A stretch of DNA of 64,000 nt from Xiphydria camelus (GCA_963678675.1 OY783195.1:12870505-12934504), one strand, 5' to 3'; shown: positions 44,150 to 56,000, numbered from the stretch's first letter. The notes: generated from the letters alone by a model not told the origin. Numbers and translations are program-made.

Positions 44150-44306
44150 GCCTCGCGCAGTTCCACACAGTTGCAGGGACCCCTTCGGCCGGGCTTGGTC
44201 GATATTCGAGCAATTTTTACCGGTAGAAGTGGCTCCAATACCGACCAAGCCCGGCCGAAGAGGTCCCTGCAACTGTGCGGTTCTGTGCCCGAGGCATACG
44301 AAATAC
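44150..44306. repeat. GC-rich foldback
   Basis: TGCCTCGCGCAGTTCCACAC near 44150 through CCGGGCTTGGTCG is mirrored by CGACCAAGCCCGGC through GAGGCA near 44301. The spacer contains TACCGGTAGAAGTGG, repeated just beyond the right arm as TACCGGTAGAAGTCG. Confidence 0.75.
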
Positions 44307-44423
44307 CGGTAGAAGTCGAGTCGGTACTCCGATAGCAAATTAAATATTTATTTAAATATTTTTGCCGAGATATCTCAGTGTTGCATTATATAAAGGCCTG
44401 TTTTAGCTAAGACCACTTGAAGA

Positions 44424-44633
44424 GTCGTTGGCGCAATTGGTAGAATGCGAGCATTCCCAGTCTCGAAGCATCTCATCTAAGGAACGCAGGTTCAAATCCC
44501 GGTGTGGGCCCCGCGACATTGCACTTTCTCGTCGCGGGATCACCCGAGCTCCACACACCTCCGGATTTCTAGCCAAACCTGGGGATGGTGCGTAAATGCA
44601 TTTCCCCTTCTATAAAAAAAAAAAAAAAAAAAA
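44424..44633 (+). mobile_element. tRNA-derived SINE with poly-A tail
   Basis: The head GTTGGCGCAATTGGTAGAAT resembles a tRNA A box, and GGTTCAAATCCC at 44489-44500 is a perfect RNA polymerase III B box about 55 bp downstream. A tRNA-unrelated body with a GCGACATTGC...CGTCGCGGG stem follows, then A20 at 44614-44633. The acceptor stem does not pair, so it is not a functional tRNA. Such an element would rely on a LINE for movement. No clear target duplication. Confidence 0.7.
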
Positions 44634-44734
44634 TCGAATCCCGGAAGGGTTGGAAAAAAAACCGACACCCCAGTAGGCGGGTTGGTAGGCGGCAGGATAG
44701 GCGTGCGCGCCCCCTTTTTGCAAAATCCTACTTT

Positions 44735-44932
44735 CAATTTAGCAATACGGTATAGCTGACACAGCTATACTGCTTGTCTAAACGAACCAAAATTCCCGCG
44801 CAATTTAGCAATACGGTATAGCTGACACAGCTATACTGCTTGTCTAGATGAACCAGAATTTCCGTGCAATTTAGCGATACGGTACAGCTTACGTAGGCAT
44901 ACTGCACGTCTAAATCAATCAGAATAAATAAC
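44735..44932 (+). repeat. Three 66-bp tandem units with internal hairpin
   Basis: Units start CAATTTAGCAATACGGTATA at 44735, CAATTTAGCAATACGGTATA at 44801 and CAATTTAGCGATACGGTACA at 44867. The first two are nearly identical. Each contains GTATAGCTG-ACA-CAGCTATAC, a perfect 9-bp stem with a 3-base loop, decayed in the third. The minus-strand ORF here is the repeat in translation. Confidence 0.85.
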
Positions 44933-45123
44933 TGGCTCAACAGTACAGCGCAGCTTGACACAAACATCACGATATTGTTACTTTAAACATATTAGCTTAG
45001 CCATACTCGGCTGGCTGTCTTAAGAAAACTTCTGGCTGTGGCCACGGTGGCTAGAAATTCTGGTTGGTTCAGCCAGAATTATTGCTCAATTCCCTGAAAA
45101 TTTTTTTCAGTGTAGACCTTCAC

Positions 45124-46574
45124 AGGATAACAAGTTTCGTGTAAACTGCTCCATTGATGCTGCTCATGTAATAAACATACTCCATGTAATATCTGGGTTT
45201 TGAATGGCATTAGAGGTATCCAAGATTTACCAGAAGTTACATTCGGACATAACACTTACATCCACTGAGTGATCTCATTTTTTATAAAAATGTTACATAA
45301 CCCCTTCATCCACTTACCTTTTCAATTATTCGTTTCCCAACAATTCTCCCATTGTTTTATAAATAGAATCTTGTGTAGCATATTGCAACGTCTTCGATTC
45401 GGCTGATGATGGCATATTAAATAAGTTAAAAGAAAGTTACCAATTTTACGCAATGAGGCAAAAGTATGGGCCTAACGGGGCTCTGGCTAGTGGATAACCG
45501 GGAAACCCCTTCTCGGATCCTGTCGGGATCTAAAAGAACATCTAACTAGACCATTTGGACGTGCAAGCGCGCGCCTAAAACGTAGGTATTCAAATTGAAT
45601 TCCCATAGCACCCACTCTAATAGAATTTAATAGAATAGAATAGAGAGAGAGAAATGGGTATGCCTTTCTCCTACAAAGGTTTATAACGTTCACAAGCTTT
45701 TGGAAAATTACAAATCATACCTCGTAATTTAATTTGCTGTCCCAAGGTTTTAATTTTGTGAAAAAGTATGTGAAATGTATTTCACTATATATATAGTAAA
45801 TTTCATGCAAAGTTTAGCGAATTCCCAAAAATATGTAGTAAGTTGACGAATACGATATGGATTTAGTAAATTTAACATACGAATTTCGTAAAATTAAGAA
45901 ACAGGTATGCGGATTCTACAGAGGTTTGTAAATTTCAAAACGTTTTCGTAAAATTACGAAGAATACGATTTAATTCATTTTACAGAGACATTTGTGTAAT
46001 AAAAATATCTTAAGTTCACAATCATTTTCTACGGTGCATCCTCTTTTTGGTCCTCTTCGCGACGATTTCGTCATTATATTAGGATCGTTCTAAACCAAAT
46101 TGATTATGAGTTGCATTTCTCTACGAGCACCTAATCATAATGAAATCGAATACAATTTTCGAGAACTACTGAAATACCGTCAGAATCACATTGAGGGAAA
46201 ATAAAAGACGAGACCACATCTACGTGATTTGCCTTTTGAAATTGCCATTTAATTTTCTTATACATTTTCAAAGAACTCTTTTACTTATTACATTTTTACA
46301 ATTAAAGAATGGAAAAATTTGAGAAGTTAGGGTAATATATTAACTATGAAGCAATTACGTCATTAAAGAATGCAAAATGGTGCGCAGCCAACCACAAATA
46401 AGTACTAAAGATACATACGTTTTTTATTACTTGTGATACTAACCAAAAAGTACGGCATAATTGATTAATTCAACACAATCACTATTATCAATTTCAACAT
46501 GAGAGCACCTCTATTTAAACTTTCTCTACGTATTTCTCTAATTTTGACATCCTCGACATACCTACAAACACTTA
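45124..46574. other. No gene recognised
   Basis: AT-rich. 45770-45990 has TTTCGTAAAATT words and weakly resembles 56650-56790, probably a shared old repeat. Nothing else identified. Confidence 0.4.
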
Positions 46575-46576
46575 TA

Positions 46577-47534
46577 GGGGTGGTTTTCCGAAAATGATCA
46601 TTTTGCTGAGTACAAAATTTTTTTAAAATAGTTGTTTAATTTTTGCATATAAAATTGGACTGGTTTATTTTATGACTGAGTTATTATAATTATTCAAAGA
46701 TCAAACTGATTTTTCAGTTTTTTTGCATTTATCGCCTTGGTAAGAAATGGTACTGCCAGAGGAATGATATCAAGATGGAAGAGGAATGACGCACACATTT
46801 TGCTAACTAATAATTTATTGCAGGCAATAATAACTAATATTGAATTGTAGACAATACGTAGTAACCCGTTATTACGCTGTTTTCTTATCAGTGTTTCACA
46901 AGTTAGTAAAGTGCCCATGATATTTATTAATTTTAAGCATTTAGTTTTTTAAATAACGTGTTTTTTGTTAGTTATGTAAATAAACCTGATAAAAAAGCAG
47001 AATAACTTAATAGACGTCAAAAAATATCTTCGTACCATTCCTCTGGCAGATTCGTCGACTGACATCTAAATAGTCCTATACCGCTCACTATGACCACCCG
47101 CGCCATCTAGTACATTACCATTAAATCATTTACATCGAACCAGAGGAATGATTGACGAAGTGGGGTACAAGATTTAGACTTATTTTATTAGAGAGCCATC
47201 AATAATATTGTCTTATTTTTCGGGGGGAAGAGTTATAAATATCTAATTATTTGAAAAAATCAAATATATTTCACTGTTCTAATGTTAATAATAGCTATTT
47301 CTTATGCTATAGATACGATAAGGTTGAGAGTTACAACCCAGAGGAATGATTTTTCGTGAGAAAACTTGATGATAAAAAGTATTGAGGTTTTTTTATTTTA
47401 AATCTGTATATTAGGATATTCTCTAAATATATTAATAAAGTTATTTATTGTAAAAGAAAACACCAAGTAAACATAGAGTTTTGTAATAAAAATAGGTTAC
47501 ATGAATAATGATCATATTGGGAGAATCACCCATC
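46577..47534. mobile_element. TA-flanked element with reiterated CAGAGGAATGA
   Basis: GGGGTGGTTTTCCGAAAATG at 46577 is loosely matched by the complement of TGGGAGAATCACCCATC ending 47534. Both share GGGTGRTTYTCC and ATGATCATT, with TA outside. CAGAGGAATGA or a near variant occurs at about 46756, 46779, 47141 and 47339, and inverted near 47037. No transposase fragment. Same architecture as the other TA-flanked families. Confidence 0.55.
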
Positions 47535-47914
47535 TACGGTTATTTTTACATAAGACAATATACTTTATGCTAGCACATATCTTGCTATATCAACTGCGAT
47601 TCTTTTTGATAATAATTATTCTCCTTCAGAAATCAAAGTCACGGATATAAGTAGGTATTACCTTTCATAACATAATTTTATAGTTAGAATTTATAACAAA
47701 AAATAGATAGATACGATAAAAAAGACTATAATTTACTAAATCGCATAGTTTATCTTTTAAGCAAAACACCTACTTAAAAATGCTCAATGGAAAAGAGAAC
47801 AATTTTTTTTAACTGAATTTATTCTCAAACTTTTATATGTATATACCTATTTTCCATCTCTGATCGAAGCTGCAGTGGTAAAGATGTAAGAAATGAAAAA
47901 TTTTAGTGGCTCAA
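47535..47914. other. No gene seen
   Basis: AT-rich spacer. Confidence 0.4.
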
Positions 47915-49004
47915 CACACGAGAGAAGAGTTTATTTGTAGTTAATAGACGTATACCTAATTATATGGCGAAAGAAATATTTCGTTTGGCCAGGTAAATAT
48001 ATATTAATTATTAGAATGTTTCTTTCATTCAAACAGAAATAGTGTAATAACTAACGAATATTTGTTTAGAGCCCAAAGAAATATTTCTTTCGCCCTAATC
48101 AAGTAGAGGAAAGTCATCAAAGTCGGGCCCCGGTCTTTAAGCGGGCCCCTCTCTTTATTTTCATATGTAGATCTCTATACCCACAAAGTCACCTGCTTGT
48201 GATAGTTTTGGATACGCCCCGACATATGTCTCCACCATCGGTTTTAATCTTTCATGGTTAACAATTGACAGTTCAAACAATTTCTCGCCGTTGTAGGAAA
48301 CTTTTTCGTGCGTTCGTATTTGTTTTATTCTTAACGTAGTTTGACCGGTAAGTAATTCTAATTATTGGTATTTTTGAAGTGCATGGAATGATTGATCAGT
48401 TTATGGTGTTGAAGGTGTAGTTGGTTGCTCGAAAAAATAACTATAACCACAAAATAAACAAAAACGATTGTGCGTAAGTCGGGCCCCTTATGCTTTCTGT
48501 TCCTTATGTGGGCTTTTCATGCTCAATTCGGAAGGTTGATTTATAGCATCACTCATAATTAACTCGCCAACTATAATTAATCGCGTCATCGGAGAAGCGA
48601 CATATTTCGGTGAACATAGGTCGTTAATACCTTGGTTTCGCACCTTTCCGGAAAAGAAGGTAAGGTCGATAAATAAAAAAAACATTAAAAAAAAACAATG
48701 TTTCATTTCCGCTCACTTTTTGATCTTTTCCGAGTATTTAGGTAGGGGGCCCACTTTAGGAGTCCTTTTTCCAGAACTCGAAAAATGCATGTCGGAAGTT
48801 TTTTCCAAATTTCTCAGAAATAAGTCTTGTCTCAAACTTATGTCGAATGTATGTTACAATCAATTGTTTACAATTTGCAATACAGGTATTGTAACTTCCA
48901 TATGTTGATTCCTAAAATTTTTAGACGCCAAAAAGTAAATGGGGGCCCGACTTTGGTGACTTTCCTCTATATGTTAACTAAAAATAAACTGTTTTCTCAG
49001 TGCA
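47915..49004. mobile_element. Copy of the 40417 MITE, split by insertion
   Basis: CACGAGAGAAGAGTTTATTT at about 47917 and AAAATAAACTGTTTTCTCAG near 48998 are the outer ends. AGTTAATAGACGTATAC and AAAGAAATATTTCGTTTGGC correspond to parts of the 40417-40620 element. The two halves are separated by the TA-flanked MITE at 48106-48966. Confidence 0.6.
48106..48966. mobile_element. Nested TA-flanked MITE with reiterated GTCGGGCCCC
   Basis: GAGGAAAGTCATCAAAGTCG at 48106 is matched by CGACTTTGGTGACTTTCCTC ending 48966, followed inward by GGGCCCC. TA lies outside both ends. GGGCCC words recur near 48125, 48152, 48481, 48747 and 48942, in both orientations. No transposase. It interrupts the 47915-49004 MITE. 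Confidence 0.75.
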
Positions 49005-49487
49005 GCCAAACTTAATCTACAATTGTACTTATGAAAGAATCAAAAGAAAGAAACACGAAGAATCAAATAGGTAACTATTAAAGCGACGTGCACCGATTGC
49101 CGCTTCCTGTCCGGATCAAAAGTGCAGGAGGTCCGTGGTATAGTAGCAACATCGAGTTTTATGGCGTGCGTAGCGTGTCAACCGGATTAGTGCCGCCGAG
49201 GTAGATCAACTTTGTGTTCGGCTTGTTCTCGTGACGAGAAAGGGACCTCCACCATCTCGGCATCAGGCCGCGTTGGGTTTAAAAGCTGCCCAGCCCACCT
49301 TACCTACCTGGACCACCCGACAGTGGATTTCACATTGCATATCGTTTTCGTTCTTCGTGTGGTCTCGATACGCGGACTTCTTTGATTCGTCGTCCTAATA
49401 TTTATCTACAATATATCACTTAAAGCGACGCTGAATTCGAAAAACTAAGTGATATGCCGTAACGGAAATTCGCAGCGATATACGCTA
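49005..49487. other. GC-richer spacer, no gene recognised
   Basis: 49085-49400 is GC-richer than its flanks and includes GGGTTTAAAAGCTGCCCAGC near 49275, which could be a TATA-like promoter, but no ORF follows that I can assign. ACTTAAAGCGACG words occur on both sides. Confidence 0.3.
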
Positions 49488-49662
49488 CATGGAGAAAAAT
49501 AGAGCTCAAAGTTTAAGAAATTTTACTTAAACATTCGACTTAAAAATACTAGATTTATATAGTAAAGTGGAAACAGATTGATAATTCTGTAATGATTTCG
49601 AAGTACAGATATAGAAGATTTGATATGCATGTAGCAAATGTTCACCACGTTGAATACGATCA

Positions 49663-49690
49663 TCTATCTATCTATATATATAAAAATGAA

Positions 49691-49721
<31 letters not shown>

Positions 49722-51121
49722 ATGTCTCTTATGCCTTCCTAAACCGTTCATCCGATTGCGATGAAATTTTGGGAAATGGTTGGACGCATGCCCGCGATGG
49801 TTTCTGAGTTAGTAAATCTTATACAGGGTGTTCAAAAAGTCCCGGTACGGTCGATTATCTCAGCGGGAAAACATTTTAGAGAAAAATGTTTAATACAAAA
49901 CTTTAAGGATTTTCCCTTGGCTACACACTGGTCGTATTGGATTTGACCTTGACCGTGACCTTTAAGGTAATATCAAATGCCTTCCTAAACCGCTCATCCG
50001 ATTGCGATGAAACTTTGGGGAATGGTTGGACGCATGCCCGCGAAGGTTTCTTATTGTTAGTAAATCTTATAAAAGGTGTTCAAAAAGTACCGGTACTGAT
50101 GATTATTATGCCTTCCTAAACCGTTCATCCGATTGCGATGAAAAGTTGGGGAATGGTTGGACGCATGTCCGCGAAGGTTTCTGAGTTAGTAAATCTGATA
50201 AAAGGTGTTCAAAAAGTACTGGTACTGATGATTATTATGCCTTCCTAAACCGTTCATCCGATTACGATGAAAAGTTGGGGAATGGTTGGACGCATGCTCG
50301 CAAAGGTTTTTGAGTTAGTAAATCTTATACAGGGTGTTCAAAAAGTACCGGTACGGATGATTATTATGCCTTCCTAAACCGTTCATCCGATTGCGATGAA
50401 AATTTGGGGAACAGTTGGACGCATATCCGCGAAGGTTTGAGTTAGTAAATCTTATACAGGGTGTTCAAAAAGTACAGTTACGGATGATTATTTGCCTTCC
50501 TAAACCGTTCATCCGATTGCGATGAAACTTTGGGGAATGGTTGGACGCATGCCCGCGAAGGTGTCTGAATTAGTAAATCTTATAAAAGGTGTTCAAAAAG
50601 TACCGGTACTGATGATTATTATGCCTTCCTAAACCGTTCATCCGATTGCGATGAAAAGTTGGGAAATTGTTGGACGCATGCCCGCGAAGGTTTCTGAGTT
50701 AGTAAATCTTATACAGGGTGTTCAAAAAGTACCGGTACGGATGATTATTGTGCCTTCCTAAACAGTTCATCAGATTGCGATGAAAATTTGGGGAACAGTT
50801 GAACGCATATCCGCGAAGGTTTCTGAGTTAGTAAATCTTATACAGGGTGTTCAAAAAGTCGAACTATACTTGACCTAAATTTGACATCCGCTGACAATAA
50901 AGGTAACATAAAAAAATGGTCAAGGACACATTTGAACGTGAAAAAAAATTAATTTGACCTCGATATAACCTGGAAGGTCATGGTCAAGGTCAAATCCAAT
51001 ATGACCATTGCGTAGCCCGGGAAAAATACTAAAAGTTTTGTATTAAAAATGTATTTAAACAATGGTGGACGGACAAAATCAATCCACAATCTACCCGTGC
51101 GAAGCCGGGACGGGCTGCTAG
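49663..51121 (+). mobile_element. Non-autonomous Helitron
   Basis: Starts TC (TCTATCTATCTATATATATA) after an A at 49662 and ends GCTGCTAG at 51121 before a T. Twelve to thirty bases before the end is a hairpin, CCCGT...ACGGG at 51094-51114. TC start, CTAG end with an upstream hairpin and A|T insertion without duplication are the Helitron hallmarks. The 1,459 bp carries no Rep/helicase gene. It contains a GTCT microsatellite near the 5' end, a 129-bp tandem array and a ~90-bp inverted repeat (about 49878-49970 against 50965-51050). Confidence 0.88.
49978..50860 (+). repeat. Seven tandem ~129-bp units inside the Helitron
   Basis: TGCCTTCCTAAACCGTTCAT-type unit starts lie at 49978, 50109, 50238, 50367, 50493, 50622 and 50751, with a separate copy at 49732. 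Each unit continues GATTGCGATGAAA, GGTTGGACGCATGCCCGCGA, TTAGTAAATCTTATA and GGTGTTCAAAAAGTACCGGT. Units differ by a few substitutions and small indels. Unit 1 to 2 differs because a 247-bp stretch with a TGACCTTGACCG block lies between. Confidence 0.88.
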
Positions 51122-51240
51122 TGTTTTATACATTTTATTACAATTATTATTTAAGTATTTGTAAAGTTACTAAGCTATATAGTAAATTTTTGTTAATAGA
51201 AAACGAGAACAAGCACTTCACACTGTAATATTTCTAAAAC

Positions 51241-51730
51241 TTATTTAAATCGTTCCCTTGCATCGTAATAATTTTTTCTGTTTCGGTTGTAAAAAATAGT
51301 AATATTATTTAAAAAGCCAAATTGAAAGTTTAATTTGTTTACTAATCGAAAATAATATTTTTATTAAACTTGTTTTGTAACTTTTTATTTGTATTTACAG
51401 GAAAGACTGTCTAAAACCGTTACCCACGCAAAAACTGCCTTTATACAGGATCTTTTTCTGTAGATAATTTACCATGCGAATGTCTCGTAAAATTACTACC
51501 ATAAAAATGTAGTGATTTTAATAACGACTCGGTATGCGTTGTAGAGAACTTCGTTAAGCCATGGGGTGCGAATAACACTAGGTGCCCAAAAGAGTGGATG
51601 GTTCTCATTAAAGAGATCGCTGGCGGTACGAGTAATGAGTGTCTGGCGGGGTCTTCTCTTTACGCGAGAAGGAACTTTTCCTTCCAAGAAGGAAAGGTGG
51701 ACTCGCCATCTCTCGGTGTCGCGGTACGCA
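51241..51730. other. Spacer with an unassigned minus ORF
   Basis: A GC-richer patch at 51520-51741 encodes on the minus strand an 81-codon frame starting MDYNAYRDTERWRVHLSFLE. Its first codons lie in the end of the neighbouring transposon, so if it was an exon the transposon cut it. No family recognised. Confidence 0.3.
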
Positions 51731-52197
51731 TTATAGTCCAAGCGTCAGGTGTTATTTAGCAAAAAAAATTGCGACAACGCTAATTTTTTTAGAATCTCTT
51801 CGTTAATAGGTAAATAATAAATAAAAACAAAATGGATCCAAAAATTCGGCCCGGAACATATTGTTTAAACAAGTTTAATAAGCAACTTCATGTTCTTTTG
51901 TGGAAATCTCGAAAAATATTCGTTAAATCAAAAAATAGTTATTAACAATTTTAATCCTTGCAAAATTTGCAATAAAATATGTCTACACTTTTTCCCGTAA
52001 AACCCACAGTTTTCAAAATATAGACCGAGTTGAGAGTCAGACCACTGATAGAACACTATACTCGTATAATACTGGCTTCTGGTAGCATCCCGAACTGCCA
52101 TAGTTATACTAATTTTACAAGAAGGATGAATTAAGCTGAGAGAAAAGTGAAGAGGACTAAACAGATTTCATTTAAAGGTCACTTATTTGTATACTAA

Positions 52198-53002
52198 CTA
52201 TTTACTATCTACTAGTTCGACAGAAAGGAAGTTGTCCATGTCTATATCCATACATTCATCCACATTTTCTTCTATGTCAATTTCCGTAGAAATGTCAGAA
52301 CAAGTGCATCCTTGGCAGTGGCTACAAATCGAGGAGCAGTAGAGACCAATCTTGCGACAACTGCAATAACCAGAGCAGCCTTTGGTACATTTACAGCAAG
52401 TAATTTTCAAAAGTGCTTCAGATGCAGGTGGTTGCATTGTAGTTATTGGTAATAGGCCATTCGATGTTTGTTTCCACCCGCAGCATGTAGGTGATAATTG
52501 CTCTCCTAGCCAAGTCTGTATACTTGATGATACACTCTGAATGAGTGCTGTCGATCAGCTTTATGTGTAGGCGGTAACGACGCTAGATTCATTGAGTTCT
52601 TCACCGTAGCTTTTTTAAAGCAGTGAAATCTGAACTCCTCCAAATACATTTCCAACCCGTGTCCTCCATACAATGCAATAATAAATTTCTGCGCTGTTGC
52701 TCCTCAAATGATCTTTAGTTCGTCGTATTTCTCCAGTGTATTCATGAATTTTGTTTTTCCCTGGCGAAACAATGCTGATGACGTATTACACCCACTGAGG
52801 GCATATAGGAACAGCAGATAGGGTTGCAAAGAAGGGTATTTGAAACTATTGAAGCTATGCAATATACTTGTGGGGTCTTCCCTTTACCTGGTTTCATAAA
52901 ATAAATGTTGGAATTAGCGGAATGAACCGATATGTCAAATTCCGTCTGTCGCGACGAAACAAACGGTGTTTCCTTCGAGGCAGTTTGCTTCATACTGTTC
53001 AA
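52198..53002 (-). pseudogene. Cys-rich repeat-encoded protein, C-terminal part, broken
   Basis: The C-terminal frame (from 52437) reads LLKITCCKCTKGCSGYCSCR and IGLYCSSICSHCQGCTCSD, a dense cysteine pattern (C-x-C...C-x3-C-x-C...C-x3-C-x2-C) resembling the tail of a multicopy arthropod protein family of unknown function. Upstream in another frame are FMKPGKGKTPQ and, further down, CMEDTGWKCIWRSSDFTALK, with stops and frameshifts between. The gene is cut at 53017 by the ISL2EU-like insertion, and its 5' part is not recognisable beyond 56124. Family recall is from memory. Confidence 0.45.
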
Positions 53003-53016
53003 AATAACAGTTCAAC

Positions 53017-56000
53017 AAAGGGTATAGCCGGATAAGCATATGAAATCAGGCCCGGCCTGATTTTTTTCCCCCATTCAGGTATATTTTGTGTTTATACATA
53101 AGTAAGCTCTCTCTACATTTTTGGACCAAAATATTGATTTAATCAAAAGTTATCGCCAAAAAACCAAAAAACGAAAATATTGTTTATCTCGAGAACTACT
53201 CGACCGATTTCGCGCAGCAAAATATATATTATGTACCGTCATGTAGCTATATTATAAAAAAAAGTATTGGATTGTTTAGCCCATAAATAAAGAAAAACAA
53301 CAAGTTTGAATTTTTCAATAATTTTTATTTTGCATATGAAAAATAACACCCCAGCCATTTTTTTTATACAGACTCAAGCATGATTAAACTATGATATATA
53401 ATTTGTACAAGACGATTGGTGTGGGACAACAAGTCGAAATAAATTAAAGAAAATAAAACAACTTTGCTTCCGCCGTTTTCTTAACGTAATAGATAGCGGA
53501 AAACGGCGGAAACAAAGTTGTACACCTATTCATTCGAATTTTTACTTTGAAAAAGTAATAGTATTTATTTACAATTACTTATTACTAACGAGAATACAAT
53601 TTACTACTTGTAATATATTATGTACCTACATATAAATCGAAATTAAATCAAATTAAAGGTACTGACATAGAAGCTTCGTTTCAATCTTCGTCGCGTCGAA
53701 TTATCATTGGCAAGAGTTGTTTCTACGCAGAAGTATTGCTGTGTTTGCGGATCAACAGACAACAGAACTGTCATTCCTTTTGAAGCTCGGAAGCAGGCGT
53801 ATGTTAAAAGAAGAATATTTATTCCTATTGGAAATCGATGCTGCAAAAATCATTTGATCAAAGAAAAGTTCTACGAAGACGATCTACGCCTTTTAAAAGT
53901 GGTTTCTAACTCAAGTTTTGTAGAAACCCCCGATCTAAAAAAATTGTTAGAAAATCTTTCTGTAGACAGCGATTCTACACTTATAGAAAAAATAGGTAAT
54001 TTTTCTTATCCTGAAGATCAAGTGAAGTTACTGATTGGTTTTTCATATGAAAGTATAAATGAAATACGAAATATGCTTTCTTCTATGCGCGGTAATGATA
54101 ATAATCGATTAGTCTTTCAAGCTGTTGTTGTTTTTCTTATCAAATTAAGAAGTGGAAATTCAAATAGTATGATTTCTTCCTTTTTACAGTTACAACGTAA
54201 ACAACTTGTCTCCGATTATTTTGACGAAGTTTTGACATCGTTTGAAAAAGATGTTCTCCCTTTTAATTTTTGTTTGAGTAGTGTTAAGAGAGATAATCTC
54301 ATAGAAAATGAGATTTCGAAAATTGCTAAAGAACTCTTGAATTCAGACCGCGAATTAATTCTTATTTGTGATGGTACGTACATTAGACATCAAAAAAGTT
54401 CTAATAATGAGTATCAGCGCAAATCATAGTCTGGCCAAAAAAAAGTACCTTTATGCAAGCCATTTACAATTTGCACGACAACTGGTTATATTGTCGATAT
54501 GTTAGGTCCTTATTTGGCAAATGTCAATGATGCAAAGATTCTGGATGATATTTTAAATTCTTCGCCGGAATTAAGAAACTTGCTTCGTAGAGGAGATAAA
54601 TTGGTCCTTGATAGAGGCTTTCGGGATATAGAATATTTAGAAGAGCAAGGTTTTAAAGTACACATGCCTGCATTAAAAGGAAAACGTGCTCAATTGTCGT
54701 GTGAAGAATCAAATCACTCTCGATGTGTCACTAAAGTTCGGTGGGCAGTAGAAGCTATACATGGGATTATCAAACAAAAATTCAAACTTTTAGATAAAAA
54801 ACTTGACAATAAAATACTTCCAAAAACCAGTTTAATTTGCAAGACGGCTTGTTTCTTACATAATCAATTTGGCAAACGTCTAAATAGCGATGTTGAATTA
54901 TCTGAAGAAATCGCGTAGTATATGAAATCGAGACGTAATTTAAACGATACTCTTAGTATTCAAGTCGAGAAAGATGATTGGAAGCGCAGAAAAGTACCGT
55001 TTCAACAAATAACCTCATCTGATTTGTTTGATTTTCCCGAAATGACTGAAAAAGACTTGAAAATACTGTTTACGGGTAGGTACTTATCAATATTCTCAAG
55101 CCATTTCCTATTTAGCAGAGATGATAAATGATGACAATACGATTAATATTCATTATTTAAAAAACAATTCAAGCATTTTAAAATTGCAAGCTCAATCACG
55201 ACATATAAACCGTAAAGAATATCGCTGTTTTATTGAATAATAAACCTGATTCCATTGGTTATTCCGGGATCTTACGATACACATGCGAGTGTGCAAACGG
55301 CAAGAGAACAGTGGGTTGTTGTTCTCATATAGTGCAATTATTTATTACTTGTCATTTGCGTGATATATCAAACAAAGCTTATTAAACCTGCAGAAACACT
55401 AAGCAAACTATTCCACAAAGAAAATATTCAACCAACAATAAATCACGAAAGCGACGAAGATTGAAACGAAGTTTCTATGTCAGTACATTTAATTTGATTT
55501 AATTTCGATTTATATGTAGGTAGATGATATATTACAAGTAGCAAATTATATTCTCGTTAGTAATAAGAAATTGTAAATAAATACTATTACTTTTTTTTAA
55601 AGTAAAAATTCGAATTAATAGGTGTACAACTTTGTTTCCACCGTTTTCTGCTATCTATTACGTTAAGAAAACGGCGGAAGTAAAGTTGTTTATTTTCTTT
55701 AATTTATTTCGACTTGTCCCACACCAATCATCTTGTAAAAATTATATATCATAGTTTAGTCATGCCTGAATCTATATAAAAAAACGGTGGGGTGTTATTT
55801 TTCATATGCAAAATAAAAATTATTGAAAAATTCAAACTTGTTGTTTTTCTTTATTTATGGACGAAACAATCGAATACTTTTTTTATAATATAGTTACATG
55901 ACGGTGCATAATATATATTTTGCTGCGCGAAATCGGTCGAGTAGTTTTTTCGAGATAAACAATATTTTCGTTTTTTGGTTTTTTGGCGATAACTTTTGAT

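Larger units (their letters stand above)
43786..45115. mobile_element. Element with CTACACTGAAAAAAAT ends and 8-bp duplication
   Basis: CTACACTGAAAAAAATCT at 43786 is matched by AATTTTTTTCAGTGTAG ending 45115. GCCTTCAC (43778-43785) and ACCTTCAC (45116-45123) flank it, agreeing at seven of eight, so an 8-bp target duplication is likely (hAT-like length; superfamily unproven). Near the ends, CTGGCTG and TAGCCA words recur. Inside lie a foldback, a SINE and a 66-bp tandem array. No transposase. Confidence 0.65.
49488..51240. repeat. Second copy of the 1802 repeat, split by a Helitron
   Basis: 49488-49662 matches 1802 to about 1975, and 51122-51240 matches the remainder to about 2104. The break falls exactly at the Helitron ends, between A and T, which sets the insertion site from an empty copy inside the same window. 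Confidence 0.8.

Noticed and set aside
44424..44500. tRNA gene
   Set aside because: Has A and B boxes, but the cloverleaf stems do not pair and it is fused to a SINE body with a poly-A tail.
49978..50860. Regular direct repeats that could be read as a CRISPR-like array
   Set aside because: Units are 129 bp with no unique spacers between short repeats, and they lie in a Helitron in a eukaryotic background.
51496..51741. 81-codon minus-strand ORF as a host exon
   Set aside because: Its start lies in the neighbouring transposon end and no domain is recognised; mentioned only as an unassigned frame.
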